Position numbers and translations under genes: made by a program
Assembly (NCBI RefSeq): GCF_905220565.1
Contig: NC_059419.1
Coordinates: 4,278,001 to 4,342,000 of the forward strand
DNA: 64,000 nucleotides
Origin: Melitaea cinxia
Lineage: Eukaryota > Arthropoda > Insecta > Lepidoptera > Nymphalidae
Direction of reading: 5' to 3'
Shown here: piece by piece, positions 36,126 to 47,175 of the stretch
Layout of the letters: each line of letters opens with the position of its first letter
Numbering within the stretch: the stretch's first letter is position 1
The notes under the pieces: model-generated
Databases searched by the model: none
The model's input: the letters and a program-made list of their open reading frames with translations, nothing else
Told to the model about the DNA's origin: nothing

Positions 36126-36202
36126 CGTTTTGGGCGGTTGTGCCTGAGCGCTGTGTAATTCTCGATCCCACAACACACTATTAAAATTCCTGTGGGGTTA
36201 CT
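36126..36202 (-). repeat. Inverted repeat arm, left
   Basis: cggttgtgcctgagcgctgt, gtaattctcgatcccacaac and attaaaattcctgtgggg are the reverse complement of 39257-39333 with few changes. The two arms enclose about 3.05 kb containing the RTE fragment. Read on the minus strand this arm continues into a longer repeat towards 35.9 kb, so it is more likely a copy of a dispersed repeat than a true transposon end. Confidence 0.65.
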
Positions 36203-36384
36203 ACACGAATGAGTCTTGCCGATGCTTTGAAATTTTTTAGTGCAAAATAGGCTTTATTTATATCATTTTGGTCTGTGGTATTGTTTCATATTATATAATT
36301 TGCGTAATCATTTTATTACGGGGAATTTTTAATTGCACCTCTATTTAAAATTCAAGCAAACTAAATTTCCTGACTAATAACCCA

Positions 36385-36387
<3 letters not shown>

Positions 36388-36431
<44 letters not shown>
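36388..36431. repeat. (TA)n microsatellite
   Basis: An uninterrupted run of TA dinucleotides about 44 bp long. Confidence 0.97.
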
Positions 36432-36434
<3 letters not shown>

Positions 36435-36517
36435 ATGCAGTAGTGTAGTAGGGCCATAACACCTTTTTATGTTATTTATTGATTCTGATCATTATGATAT
36501 TAAATAAATTTCCTAAA

Positions 36518-37946
36518 AATTCTTCTTCTTAGTCGCACACTCTTGTCAGAGTGGTTGTGGCTGCGCTGACGAGGTACATAGTGGGGTGTTTGGTGGGTCA
36601 ATAATATTTTAGAGGGTAGCTCTCCTGGTGATGTGCTTCCATTTCCCTCTGTTGGAGGCGTCGCGAGTACACTGGACCATGGTGGACTCAGTAGCCCTTG
36701 TGATGACGTTTGTCCAGCGGGTTGGTGTTCGACCGCGTGCTCTCTTGCCTTCCACCTGGCCCAGCACCACTAGTTTCTCCATCGAGTTTTCATTTCTAGA
36801 GATGTGCCCAAAGAACTTCAGTATTCGTAGTTGTACAGTTGCTGATAGTCTGACGTCTTTGATACGAAGTTCTCTGAGGATGGATACGTTGGTGCGAAAC
36901 GCCGTCCACGGGATCTTTAGGAGGCGTCTCCAGCACCACATCTCTAATGCATCGATTTTACGGCGATCCTGCAGTCTCAGAGACCAAGTTTCGGCTCCAT
37001 AGAGAAAGATTGGAAACACAAGGCATTTCATCAACCTGACTTTAGTCTTCTTGGTAACCCTTCTGTCTATCCAAATTTTTCCCAGTCGTTCCACAGGAGA
37101 CCTAGTCATGGCGCACCTTTGCCTTATTTCGTCGCCACATCCTCCAGTTCTTGGTATAGTGGAGACGAGGTAAATATAGTTCTGTACCACTTCGCAATTA
37201 GCCATTTTGTGTACATTGCTTCCACTTTGTTCAGCCCGGTCCACTATCATCATCTTCGTCTTGTCTCGGTTGATAGCAAGTCCGAATTGGAGGCTGATAT
37301 TTTCTAGATGGGTCAAAAGATTTTCAATGTCTTCTCTAGTCTGTGCGAGAAGGGCAGTGTCGTCAGCGTATCTAAGGTTATTTGTCACGTGTCCCCCAAC
37401 CGATATTCCTTTGTTCCAATCTTCCAGGACAATACGCATAATGTACCCTGTATAGGTGTTAAAGAGTAATGGCGCTAAGATGCATCCTTGTCGTACACCG
37501 GCCTCAGTCTTAAAATTACTTGAAAGGGTATCATCCACTTTTACCGCTGCAGTACCATCTTCATACAGCCTCCTCAAAAGAACTATTAGATGTTGCGGTA
37601 CATCCATTTCTGCAAGTATTGTCCAAAGGTGTGTCCATATGACTGTATCAAATGCTTTGCGAAAGTCCACAAAGCAGATGTAAAGGGTTGTATGGAATTT
37701 TCTGGCCTTCTCAATAATCTGACGCAATATAAGAATTTGTTTGCTAGTGCCTCTTCCTTTAATAAATCCGGCTTGCTTGGGTGCGATTTGACTTGAAAGG
37801 TAGGCCAACAGCCGTCTATTTATTATGTGGAGCATCACCTTACTTGCATGCGATATCAAGGATATGAGTCGGTAGTTGTTGCATTTCTTGGTGGACCCTT
37901 TTTTGTGCAGTGGAATAAAGATGGATTTCGACCAGTCGTCGGGCCA
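36518..37946 (-). pseudogene. RTE-clade LINE, 5'-truncated reverse transcriptase
   Basis: The minus strand is open from about 37946 to a TAA at 36609, over 440 codons. It encodes the RT palm: FVDFRKAFD with the first catalytic Asp, GVRQGCILAP, and the YADD box. A thumb/C-terminal part follows with LYGAETWSLR, WCWRRLLKIPW and GRTPTRWTNVI. It copies element RNA into DNA at a nicked target. RTE proteins are usually close to 1000 residues with an N-terminal endonuclease, which is wholly missing. The upstream limit meets unrelated AT-rich DNA at about 37946. There is no ATG for the open frame, so it cannot be translated as such. The 3' UTR is about 90 bp and ends in an (AAG)n-like tail near 36518. 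The long open frame suggests a fairly recent insertion. Confidence 0.9.
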
Positions 37947-38387
37947 TATTTTATTTATTTATTATCCTAAAAATAAGTTTGTTCAAATATTGAAAGTCTA
38001 TATTTTTTTGTTATAGTGATATGTATCCGTGTATTTACGCAAATAAACACCTTAAAATATTTGTAATTTATCTAAAATTATTAATTTTCCTTAAAAAATT
38101 ATGATTTTCAAAGGATTATATTCTTTTTATACCTCAAGTGGGTTTCAAATACCAATCAAATGATATTTATGATTGTGGGCGCTATTTATAAAAGTCAATG
38201 CTTACACGACATCTTAGACACTAAGTACATTACATACACGTTTAAAGAGTATTTAATAATAACTTGATAAAGTATAATAATCTAATTTTAGGTTAATTAC
38301 AACTATCGTCAAACATTATTTAAACGAATAATATGATAGTAGAGCAACCAAATACAGTTTTAGCTTGCATTTCTTTTCCATTCCACG
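37947..38387. other. AT-rich spacer, no gene seen
   Basis: Nothing recognisable is present. Confidence 0.5.
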
Positions 38388-38455
38388 CGGACATTATTTG
38401 TACCATAACTATCTGTAAATATTTAGTTCTTAAGTTGTGAATTGTTGAAACGGTT
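38388..38455 (+). mobile_element. Y-like fragment, copy 1
   Basis: ccattccacgcggacattat, actatctgtaaat and ttagttcttaagttgt recur at 63596-63660. Confidence 0.55.
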
Positions 38456-39256
38456 TTAATTTTTGACATAAATCATTATGATTACGACATAATCTTAATT
38501 TTAATGATTTTCACAAATTTCTTCTCAATCGCGTATATGGTCGTCTTATCGTCTTTACCGAATTGACCGACACCTGCTACCAAGCTCCAGGCACCATGCC
38601 AAGTTTTTTTTTTTCGACAATATATATTATTTTTATTTTATAAACTTAGATTCATAGATAAATGAATGTTCATTAATATTCACCAACAATTAAGATCGAT
38701 GGTTTTACTGTTTTCTGAAGCGCTGTGGGTAAACGCACAAAATATACACCAGTGTAAGGCAACTTAGACACCACTAGATTAAAAGGTATAAATCGAAAAA
38801 TATATATATACGCGTACGAATGCGGTAAAAAGTTCGCCGAGTCAGCTGTTGTAATACAAATATAAATTCATTGCCTATTGTACGTGGATTTCATTTTTAA
38901 ATTTTATAATACTTACAAAAAGTGTTAAAAAAGAAATCTTTTACAAGAATGAAATTTGATAAAGTTGAAATCTCGTCCAGGTGTTCTAAAAGCTCTCGAA
39001 GTTTTCAACTCCTTCAAATTGCGGAGAGTAGACAAGTTTAATAAATGTTTACTTATATTTTTATCGTATTTATAATACTTTTACTGGAGAGCACGGAGAA
39101 GTCTTGAAAACTTAAGATATGTTTGTAATCATTATTTTATTTTGGCGTTGTTTTGTTGTAATACAAAAAGAACATTAAGTAAAAAATTGCGAAATAAGGT
39201 AGTAAAATGTGTGTCATATAATTTAAACTATAAATAAATAAATGTCTTCTACTAAA
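38456..39256. other. AT-rich spacer, no gene seen
   Basis: Nothing recognisable is present; 38560-38600 and 38750-38780 are slightly GC-richer single-copy patches. Confidence 0.45.
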
Positions 39257-39333
39257 CTACCCCCACAGGAATTTTAATCTTGTGTTGTGGCATCGAGAAT
39301 TACACAGCGCTCAAGCACAACCGCCCAAGACGC
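39257..39333 (+). repeat. Inverted repeat arm, right
   Basis: It pairs with 36126-36202 (see that entry). In this orientation a small frame reads RELHSAQAQPPKT in both copies, which only reflects the shared DNA. Confidence 0.65.
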
Positions 39334-39381
39334 CTAGCCTTCATTACCTTGATTACCTAAACATATTTTATCAAAACACAT

Positions 39382-39413
39382 TGTACAGAGTATATACATA
39401 CATACTCTGTACA
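39382..39413. repeat. Perfect 12-bp hairpin
   Basis: TGTACAGAGTAT (39382-39393) and ATACTCTGTACA (39402-39413) flank an 8-nt loop atacatac. Confidence 0.8.
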
Positions 39414-39638
39414 TTCAATTTATTTCAATATATATATTTTTATGTTCTTTGTCTACTAAGCGTTTCATATACATTGTGTATTAACGTGTATTAATATGAA
39501 TAAACCAGTGTAAAAACAGCACTCGTGGAGTAAAGTCATTTCGTACCTTAACTCCTCCTATATTATCGTACGTGTACAAACAGTTTCGTACACACATATA
39601 AAATTAATCAAAATCAAATGGCCTTTTTGTCTAATTTA

Positions 39639-40933
39639 ACACGTGGTTCAATAAGTCCCGAGACTAAGTACTAAAAAAAGGTCTTTTTTATAAAATTAAT
39701 TTTTATTCATCAACATAGTCTCCTCCAAGAGCGATACAGTCCCTCCAACGCTTTTATAACTTTTCTATCCCATGTGTGTAGAACGATTTGTCTTTGGCTT
39801 CAAAATAAGCCTCCGTTGCTGCGATAACTTCACTATTTGAGTCAAATTTCTTACCCTGAAGCATTTTTTTGAGGTCTGCAAACAGCCAGTAATCGCTGAG
39901 GGCCAAGTCTGGCAAATAAGGGGGATGAGGAAGCAATTCGAAGCCCAATTCGTTAATTTTGGCCATCGTTCTCACGGACTTGTGACAAGGCGCGTTGTCC
40001 TGGTGAAACACCACTTTCTTTTTGTTCATGTGAGGCCGTTTATCCGCAATTTCGTACTTCAATCGCTCCAATAAGCACATGTAATAGTCACTATTTATAT
40101 TTTGCCCCTTTTCAAGGTAGTCGATGAAAAGTATTCCATGCGCATCCCAAAATATAGACGCCATAACCTTACCGGCCGATTTCTGAGTCTTTGGACGCTT
40201 CGGGCGGCTTTCACCAGCCGCTCTCCACTCCGCTGCCTGCCGATTGGATTCCGGAGTGAAATGGTATATCCAGGTTTCATCCATTGTTACATACCGACGT
40301 AAAAAATCCTTTTTATTATGATTCATTAGCGCCAAACATCGCTCTGAATCATTGATACGTTGTTCCTTTTGATTAGTTGTAAGCAAACGCGGCACCCACT
40401 TAGAAAAAAGCTTTTTCATGGCCAAATTTTTATGTAAAATAGTGAAAACACTACCAGCTGAAATCTTCACTATCTCGGCTATCTCTCGCACTTTTACCTT
40501 CCGATCTTCCAATACGATTTTGAGGACTTGGTTAATATTTTGTTGAGTCACTGCTTCATTTGGACGACCTGAGCGTTCCCCATCATTGGTGTCCATGCGA
40601 CCGCGTTTGAAGTCGGCATACCACCGACAAATGGTTGCTTTAGAGGGAGCTGATCCTGCATAACATTTTATAAGCCATTGCTGTGCTTCAACGGTATTTT
40701 TTCCCATTAAAAAACAATGTTTTATCAATACGCGAAACTCGTTTTTTTTCTATTGTATCGAAATTACAACCGTAGCGTCACTTAAATGTTTCAAAATCAA
40801 TAATTTTATTGTTCCATTTTTAAAAATTTGACACATATTCTTGTATTGATAGCCAGTACTTTTTAAAAATCAAAAGAGTTTTTAATATATGCGCCATTTC
40901 CAGGTTAGTCTCGGGACTTATTGAACGATCTAG
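39639..40933 (-). mobile_element. mariner transposon, nearly complete
   Basis: About 1295 bp between TA dinucleotides (39637-39638 and 40934-40935), as expected for mariner. The inner parts of the terminal repeats are perfect inverted matches: GTTCAATAAGTCCCGAGACT at the left (from 39646) and its reverse complement at the right. The outermost 7 or so bases differ between ends. The size is the usual 1.3 kb. It carries one transposase frame on the minus strand, described separately. Confidence 0.85.
39754..40728 (-). pseudogene. mariner transposase, damaged at both ends
   Basis: The 324-codon frame encodes a cut-and-paste DDD transposase of the Tc1/mariner superfamily acting at TA sites. Near the N terminus is FLMGKNTVEAQQWL, a helix-turn-helix region lies at about residues 25-45 and another at 80-100, and the linker reads WVPRLL where mariners usually have WVPHEL. 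The catalytic triad is D150 (MDETW), D244 (HQDNAPCH) and D279 (LALSDYW), with 34 residues between the last two: DD34D. The core is intact. Three lesions remain. The usual start lies upstream of an A-run whose length shifts the frame, and its start codon is changed. The frame here begins with TTG, so no ATG opens it. A TAA at 39754 cuts off about 17 C-terminal residues that still read KRWRDCIALGGDYVDE downstream. It is probably inactive but young. Confidence 0.93.
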
Positions 40934-41067
40934 TACAACGAAAATCTAGCTGAAACCACAGATATACAGATTTTAAGACAAAATAATTCATCGTATAACA
41001 AAAATATTGATTTGCACACTGAATTAACCATCTTACAACAGAATTCCCAAAATCATTTTCTAAAACT

Positions 41068-41090
41068 TTAGGTTAGATTAGGTTAGGTTA
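41068..41090 (+). repeat. Short TTAGG telomere-like run
   Basis: TTAGG TTAGA TTAGG TTAGG TTA: four units of the insect telomere pentamer, one changed. It sits 25 bp from a rearranged R copy. It may be chance. Confidence 0.5.
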
Positions 41091-41115
41091 TTTTAATACA
41101 ATAAGATTTTTTTTC

Positions 41116-41378
41116 CTCGCTTCCCGTGTGTGTTGTAAGAGGCGACTAGGGGATAACACTGTTCCACTACCAACTTGGAACTTAAAAAGCCAACCGATGG
41201 CGGGATAACCATCCAACTGCTGGCTTTGAAATACACAGGCCGAAGACGGGCAGTAGCGTCTTTGGTGCGACAAAGCCAGCTCTGCGGTCTCCAAACCGCC
41301 TGCCCAGCGTGGTGACTATAGATATCTAGACTATAGTTGAGGGGGTGGCTATATTCTTTAGTACCGTAGCCACACAGT
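41116..41378 (+). mobile_element. Family R element, rearranged
   Basis: The body (41116-41320) is in plus-strand sense but lacks both its head and its RTE-like tail. After a short palindromic joint (ctatagatatctagactatag) the missing head follows in the opposite orientation (41341-41378, ggtggctatattctttag ... gtagccacacag). This is an inversion within one copy or the joining of two copies. Confidence 0.75.
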
Positions 41379-41611
41379 ACGTACAGTAATAATCAGTTTT
41401 ACTTGTAGTTAACAGATTCAGTAAAACATTTTAGCTTTATAGATCAAACAGCATATTAAATTTGATTTATTTAATAAACAAATTTAGTGTGCAATTCAAT
41501 ATTTTTGGTGGTAATTTCGAATATTTGAATAAAATAAAAAAAGATTTAAAGTTAAAAAAAATAATACTACACTTTTATAAATAGCAGATATAAGTTACAA
41601 TTTCTTTCGCT
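41379..41611. other. AT-rich spacer
   Basis: Nothing recognisable is present between the two R copies. Confidence 0.5.
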
Positions 41612-41623
41612 AATAGCCTTAGT

Positions 41624-41950
41624 GCTGTGTGGCTACGGCACTAAAGAATTTAGCCACCCTCTCTCTTCCCGTGGGTGTCGTAAGAGGCGACTAAGGGATA
41701 ACAAGGTTCCACAACCACCTTGGAACTTAAGAAGCCGACCGATGGCGGGATAACCATCCAACTGCTGGCTTTGAAATACACAGGCCGAAGACGGGCAGCA
41801 GCGTCTTCGGTGCGACAAAGCCCGTACTGCGGTCACCAACCCGCCTGCCCAGCGTGGTGACTATGGGCAAAACACATGAGTTCACGTTATTTTTGGCGTG
41901 AACTTGTGGAGGCCTATGTCCAGCAGTGGACTGTATAGGCTGTAATGATG
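41624..41950 (+). mobile_element. Family R element, full length with perfect TSD
   Basis: AATAGCCTTAGT occurs at 41612-41623 and again at 41951-41962. Between them lies a complete R from gctgtgtggctacggcac to the RTE-like tail and gtaatgatg. It is almost the same as the copies at 25.7 and 29.1 kb, so the family was active recently. Confidence 0.9.
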
Positions 41951-41962
41951 AATAGCCTTAGT

Positions 41963-43261
41963 ACATCTGTGGTTAGAGGCTAACAAACTAGTTTTCTGGT
42001 GATAATTTAAAAAATCTTGAATCGAAAAGATTTAGACTATTAAAAACTTCTTATTTTAAAAAGAAAATTTGTTGAGACTTCTGATTCACGAAGGCTTACT
42101 AATGATTCTATTAAATATAAATAATATTAATAATAAAATAGTTATATTAAATAAATTTTGAATAAAGCTTGTTGCTAAGTCAAATACAAACTGACGATAA
42201 AGGTAAGAAGGTACGATGACGGTGAAGAATAATTTTATATTAGTCTCAAAAAATATATAATTAAAGGTAAACAAGTACGAAAGTTAATTTTAAAGAAAAT
42301 TAATAGCCGTTTAATTTAAGACTCAAAGTTAATTAATTTCACTTAATTATGAATCGTGAATATTTAAAATATATCCGACCCTAAATTGTTCGCTGGATTA
42401 CGACTAAGTTTTGTTGTAAAACATTAATTCATTAAAGCCTATTTAGCTTGAATTATTTATTTTATTATATATTTAAAAAAATGCTCTTCTATGTAGGCTG
42501 TCTGGCAGTATGTAAATTCGACCAATGACTTAACATTAATTGGTCGACTGTTAAACACCAAAATCCATATCGTTAAATATCAATAAAAATATTTTAGTAG
42601 ATAACTGTCATTTAAGTTACCAATTGAATCACTAATTTAGTTTCAAGGTAAGATAACACTTAAAGAAAATACGTAACGCGTTGCTTACATTTTTGGAAAA
42701 TTAACAAATTAAAAGAACTAATATTTTCTATGCGTATATGTAATACTCGTATAATGTAAGTAATGGTCACTTAAAAATATATGTTTTGAAATACATATAC
42801 CTAAAAAAACCGAACAAAAGAGATATAGGGATATTGCCTTAAAAAAACTAGACATTTTTGGTCGCACTAAGGATCAATTTTCTGTTATTTTTTATATTTA
42901 AACTTTAAAATAAAACTATTTTATTCTTCTTGTATTCGCAGGAAATAAATAAAGGAACATTTATCGTTGAAAATACCCTGAAGTATATTGGATACCGTAC
43001 TTTATTCAATAATGCGAAAGTTGAGTTGAAAAATAAGCGTGCACGAGTGACGGGACGCGCAACTCGTAGTTCTGTACCCATTGTACGTATTTTGAAGTAG
43101 CTACTACAACTAAAGCAGTATTTCTTGGTGTTTTAATCTTTTAATATCCTTTTTAAGGAGTCTCGGATTTTCATACATGAACACAAGAAGGGTAAAAATT
43201 TAATTTACACATGATTAACGTACAAAAACCATTTAGAATTAGTGTTAATACTATCAATTTA
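41963..43261. other. AT-rich spacer with a short inverted repeat
   Basis: TCGACCAAT (42518-42526) and ATTGGTCGA (42539-42547) form a 9-bp inverted repeat. 43020-43110 is a single-copy GC-richer patch. No gene is seen. Confidence 0.5.
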
Positions 43262-43565
43262 AATCTATACAAATAAATAAAATTGAAGTGTCTGTTTGTA
43301 ATATTAAAATAACAACTTTTTACTAAAGACGTATGGATATATACACGGGACATATAACAAAATAGCATTTTTTACAATTTTTGTCTTTCTGTCTGTCTAT
43401 CTGTTTGTTCCGGCTACTTGACGGACATTCACTGCTAGATAGCTGATGTAAGGAGTAACTTAGGCTACTTTTATTTTAGATTTTTATCTTATTTTATAAC
43501 TCTGCGAACTGAACAATAACTTTATTTTAAATTCCACGCGGACGAATTCGCGGGCACAGCTAGTA
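43262..43565 (-). mobile_element. Family Y repeat, reverse copy
   Basis: It runs from tctatacaaataaataaaat through ctttctgtctgtctatctg to ttccacgcggacgaattcg and cacagctagt, as at 6719-7034. Confidence 0.75.
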
Positions 43566-44098
43566 CATAATATAATATTAAAGTTTACGACTAGTTTTAT
43601 AGACGTTTATTTTTATAAATGTTAAAAAAAATGGTTAGCACGTGTCATTCGGTGATTGTTAGATCACATAGAAACAGACCAAACCGTGACCAGGACGAAT
43701 TCACCCACGTCAAAGTCTTTCATTCCTGATCCCAGTATAAAGTCACAATGTGATATTTTAGAGCAGATATCCTCTTAAGTATAAAATATTTTTAATTAAA
43801 AAGTATTGTCTAAAGAAAGGAATTATTAGCTTTATAATATAAATATTGTTTGCGCCCACGTTCTAATACGAAATGTTAAGAGGAATCTATATTACGTACT
43901 TAATTGAATATCGCGCCGCTTAACAGACTCGAGTTCACGTAATAACCAGATTATTGTATCGATTTGATATATTAATAGATTTATTCAGATAATATAAATG
44001 TTTAATGTAATAAAAGGGATATTTATTTTGAAAGAATGAATCGAAATTTAATTCTGTAGTCACAAGAGATCTATAAAAGGAAAGCAGTCTTTGTACAT
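43566..44098. other. AT-rich spacer, no gene seen
   Basis: Nothing recognisable is present; 43670-43730 is a single-copy less AT-rich patch. Confidence 0.5.
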
Positions 44099-44575
44099 TA
44101 TAATCTATTTCACATAGGATGGGTACGGTGACATTAGATATGTTCCAATACACGCTCACTATTTTCAACAAATCGGATAAATATACATTTTTAAAAATCA
44201 CCAATTAGTTTCCAAAGCAAATAATAATGCTTGATTAGATTGAAATTGTATTTATATATGCGATTTTACATTTTAAACAAAATAAAAAAGTACAGAAAAA
44301 ATGATAATTTAAAATTACATGCATGAAACGAAACGTTTAATGATAGGGATTGACACGTAGTAATCGGCTAAAATAAATAATCGTAACGGCCATCTTGTGA
44401 ATCGCGTCATCTCACTGACTCGAGATATCTCAATCAGTACTTTCTGTCTCTTGTATGCTTTCCGTGTTTTGGTTTTGCCAGTTGCTATAGTTGTATTTGT
44501 TGCTGTTTTATTGTTGTTAAGTTCTGTTATTTTTTTTTTAGTTATTCATTTTGTGTGTGTGTTCTGTTCTGTAAA

Positions 44576-45551
44576 ATGCCGAAAAGAACAAAAGAAGACC
44601 GTTTCAAACAGTCAATTGGTTGTCCGCTTTCGGGAATACTTTGAAAGGGAGTGACAAAATCATCATCATCATCATTACAGCCTATACAGTCCACTGCTGG
44701 ACATAGGCCTCCACAAGTTTATGCCAAAAATAACGTGAACTCATGTGTTTTGCCCATAGTCACCACGCTGGGCAGGCGGGTTGGTGACCGCAGTACTGGC
44801 TTTGTCGCACCGAAGACGTTGCTGCCCGTCTTCGGCCTGTGTATTTCAATGCCAGTAGTTGGATGGTTATCCCGCCATCGGTCGGCTTTATAAGTTTCAA
44901 GGTGGCAGTGGAACTGTGTTATCCCTTAGTCGTCTCCTACGACACCCACGGGAAGAGACGCTGGTGGCTATATTCTTTATTGCCGTAGCCACATAGCTTA
45001 GTGTCAAAAATAAGTAAAGAAAAGTATGGTGACACCAATATGGAAGATAATAAGTTATCGACTCCCAAAAAGAGTCAAAGGAAATAAATGTTTGGTCGTT
45101 GAGGTTGAATATGATTGTTAGCGGAGAAATGAGTTGCCTACAGTTTTACAATAATTAATGTCTTTGAAAGGTGCTAAATTATTTAATGGAAGTGTGACAT
45201 CGTTATGGCGACTTTTAAATAAAATTGGATTTCCATAAAATAAAATAAAAGTTAACAAACGGAAAAGTGCGTGAAAACTTTGTGACATTCTTAGGAAAGG
45301 CGAAAAACATTACGGATTAGAAAAACGTAGTATTCCTTGACTAGACATGGTTGAACGATATCACAACGAATCATACTGTTGGCAAAGTATGGACAGACGA
45401 TACTGCTCATTCTTCGACTAAAGTACCGGAGGGTAAAGGCGAACGACTAATAATTTGCCACGTGAGCTGTGTTAATGGGTTTGTCGATAGCTCATTTCTC
45501 GCGTTTAACACCACCCTTAAAATATTATTTATTCACTATAGCGATAATTAA
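44576..45551 (+). pseudogene. IS630/Tc1-like transposase, decayed and interrupted
   Basis: It follows a family found widely in insect genomes. The start MPKRTKED is followed, after a frame change, by NSQLVVRFREYFERE. The R element interrupts the frame there (44660-44999). Beyond it come FNGSVTSLWRLLNKIGF, then VVFLD at the catalytic aspartate. The next codon is TAG (45342-45344) where the family has Glu, followed by TWLND, VGKVWTDDTA and GKGERLIICHVSCVNGFVD. The remaining part with the other two catalytic acids is missing and the frame jumps to a short tail, so an internal deletion is likely. It cannot make an active enzyme. Confidence 0.75.
44660..44999 (-). mobile_element. Family R element inserted in the DNA transposon
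   Basis: It lies between AGTGACAAAA (44650-44659) and AGTGTCAAAA (45000-45009), a 10-bp duplication with one mismatch. The (ATC)n and RTE-like tail are at the left and the head at the right, so its sense is the minus strand. It is a little more diverged than the other full copies. Confidence 0.88.
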
Positions 45552-45712
45552 TTTTTAATAAGCAGTTAAATTTTTTTTTAAATAATCGATTAAAGGTTAA
45601 CCGCATTTGTACTCGATAATCGAGTTACATCAATTAATTATGCCATGGTCACTTCACTATAGAGTTAATTTGACATGTGTCACCGTACCCATCCTACGTG
45701 AAATAGACTATA

Positions 45713-45809
45713 AGTATGTAATGGTTAGGTATTTATTGAAATCTAAGGGTCAATGATTTAAACCTTGGATGTACACCTTTGTATGAATTATTAATTTTAT
45801 CTTAGATTA
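45713..45809. other. Short spacer
   Basis: AT-rich, nothing recognised. Confidence 0.4.
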
Positions 45810-46052
45810 GCCATATCCCACACCGGCTTCGCGCGGGTATTCAGCAAAAATTTTAAAATATTTATTTTCCTATTTTTTTTAAAGGGTAGTTTAGCCATAT
45901 ATATAGTATAATTATACAGGGTGAAATAAACCGCGGATAGTGTAGCTTCCCAACAGTGAAAAAATTTTTCAAATCGGTTCAGTAGTTTCGGAGCCTGTTC
46001 AATGCAAACAAACAAACAATCAAATCTGTCCTCTTTATAATATTATTATAGA
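45810..46052 (+). mobile_element. V/Z-type repeat copy
   Basis: ccacaccggcttcgcgcggg, cagggtgaaataaacc, aatcggttcagtagtttcgg and caaacaaacaaacaat then tataatattattatagattt: the usual order of a V/Z-type lepidopteran repeat. Confidence 0.55.
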
Positions 46053-46687
46053 TTTACCTATGGGCAGTAAAACTCTCAGATTAGGCTGAGCAATAAGAAT
46101 ATTCTAAGGGTAAATAATATAGCAAGTCCTTCATTATTGTAAATGAAAACATTACTAAAATCTACTACTACTTGGGTAAGAAAGGTAGGAGGAAATATTA
46201 ATATTTCTAATCTTTCGTCCATTATATTTATTATATAAAATAAAATAATAATTGTCTTAATAAAAGAAATTAATTTATAATTTTTTTTAAATATAATTCG
46301 TGAAAGTAAAAAAATAAAATTTAACAGCAGCAATGTAGCAACATTTGAAAGTCTCCGTTTTTAAAGTCTACGAGAATTTTATCTCACAATCCGCAGCGGA
46401 GCAGCGTGGCGAATTAAACCTCATTCCTTTATTTTATAGAAGAGGTATTTGCTCACCAGTGCGAAAATTTAGAGAATCTTAGATTACGTTAAAATATTTT
46501 ATCGAGGCCGTTTTCATCCATCCATGTTTGTCGTTCAAACAAAACAAACAGCTTCAAAGTCTTTGCTATCAAATCTCTAGGTGGAGAAATCGATGGCTTT
46601 TTATGGAAATTTTAAGGCTTTTGAAGATAGAAGATAATTAGCTGTGATCGGTTGACAATTTGAGAAAAAACCTACTAAAATATTGTA
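46053..46687. other. AT-rich spacer with a SINE-like scrap
   Basis: 46392-46470 (gcggagcagcgtggcgaatt ... gctcaccagtgcg) is a decayed M SINE 3' end. Nothing else is recognisable. Confidence 0.45.
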
Positions 46688-46812
46688 TAGTCTATAGCAT
46701 CCCTCGGTAAGTGGACTATCCAATACAAAAAATTCATCGATTCGAACCAGTAGTTCCTGAGATCAACCAAACAAACAAGCATACTTTTCAGGTTTGTAAT
46801 ATGAGTATAGAT
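46688..46812 (+). mobile_element. Family Z repeat, 3' fragment
   Basis: agtctatagcatccctcgg, gaaccagtagttcctgagat and a (CAAA)n tract to gagtatagat match the Z 3' half. Confidence 0.6.
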
Positions 46813-47066
46813 AGATATATATCAATAAGTTGGATCAAAGAACAGATAGAGCGATTTCCGTTGTTTCGAATCAGTGAAATATCCACTGCAGTACAATATT
46901 GTTAAATGTACTTATAGAATTAACCAAAACCTTTCGAGTTGTTGGTTAAAAAAATTGATAGTTTTCATTTATATTTTTACGAAGTAATAATCTTATCTAA
47001 ATCTTTCTTTTAAATTACCTTTTTTTTTAAATTGCGTTCTATTTATATAAGCATCCTAGAAATCTC

Positions 47067-47175
47067 CAAATATGTTGCCAAATTCTTTACCCGTACTTTT
47101 ATACTATACATTTTTTGGCATCATTCATGACAGCCTTTCGCAATTTAATTATTCATATTTTTTTATTCAAGTACT
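47067..47175 (+). repeat. Repeat X, copy 2
   Basis: It is near-identical to 5688-5790 and, as there, is followed directly by an 'agctg' repeat start. Confidence 0.7.

Larger units (their letters stand above)
44099..45712 (+). mobile_element. IS630/Tc1-like DNA transposon with 35-bp inverted repeats
   Basis: The left end (44099-44133) begins TATAATCTATTTCAC and ends GGTACGGTGACA. The right end (45678-45712) is its reverse complement with 2 changes in 35. TA lies at each outer edge, consistent with TA target sites. Without the R insertion (44660-44999 plus its duplicated target) the element is about 1.26 kb, the size of this class. The transposase inside is decayed. Confidence 0.82.

Noticed and set aside
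36628..37796. Plus-strand frames of 60-120 codons opposite the RTE element
   Set aside because: They are antisense shadows of the reverse-transcriptase frame, which alone shows protein-family motifs.
40102..40302. Plus-strand frame inside the mariner
   Set aside because: It is antisense to the transposase and has no recognisable motif.
44397..44654. Membrane protein gene (hydrophobic N-terminal frame of 85 codons)
   Set aside because: The Val/Leu/Phe-rich part is T-rich untranslated DNA of the transposon. Only the last 20 or so residues belong to the transposase relic.
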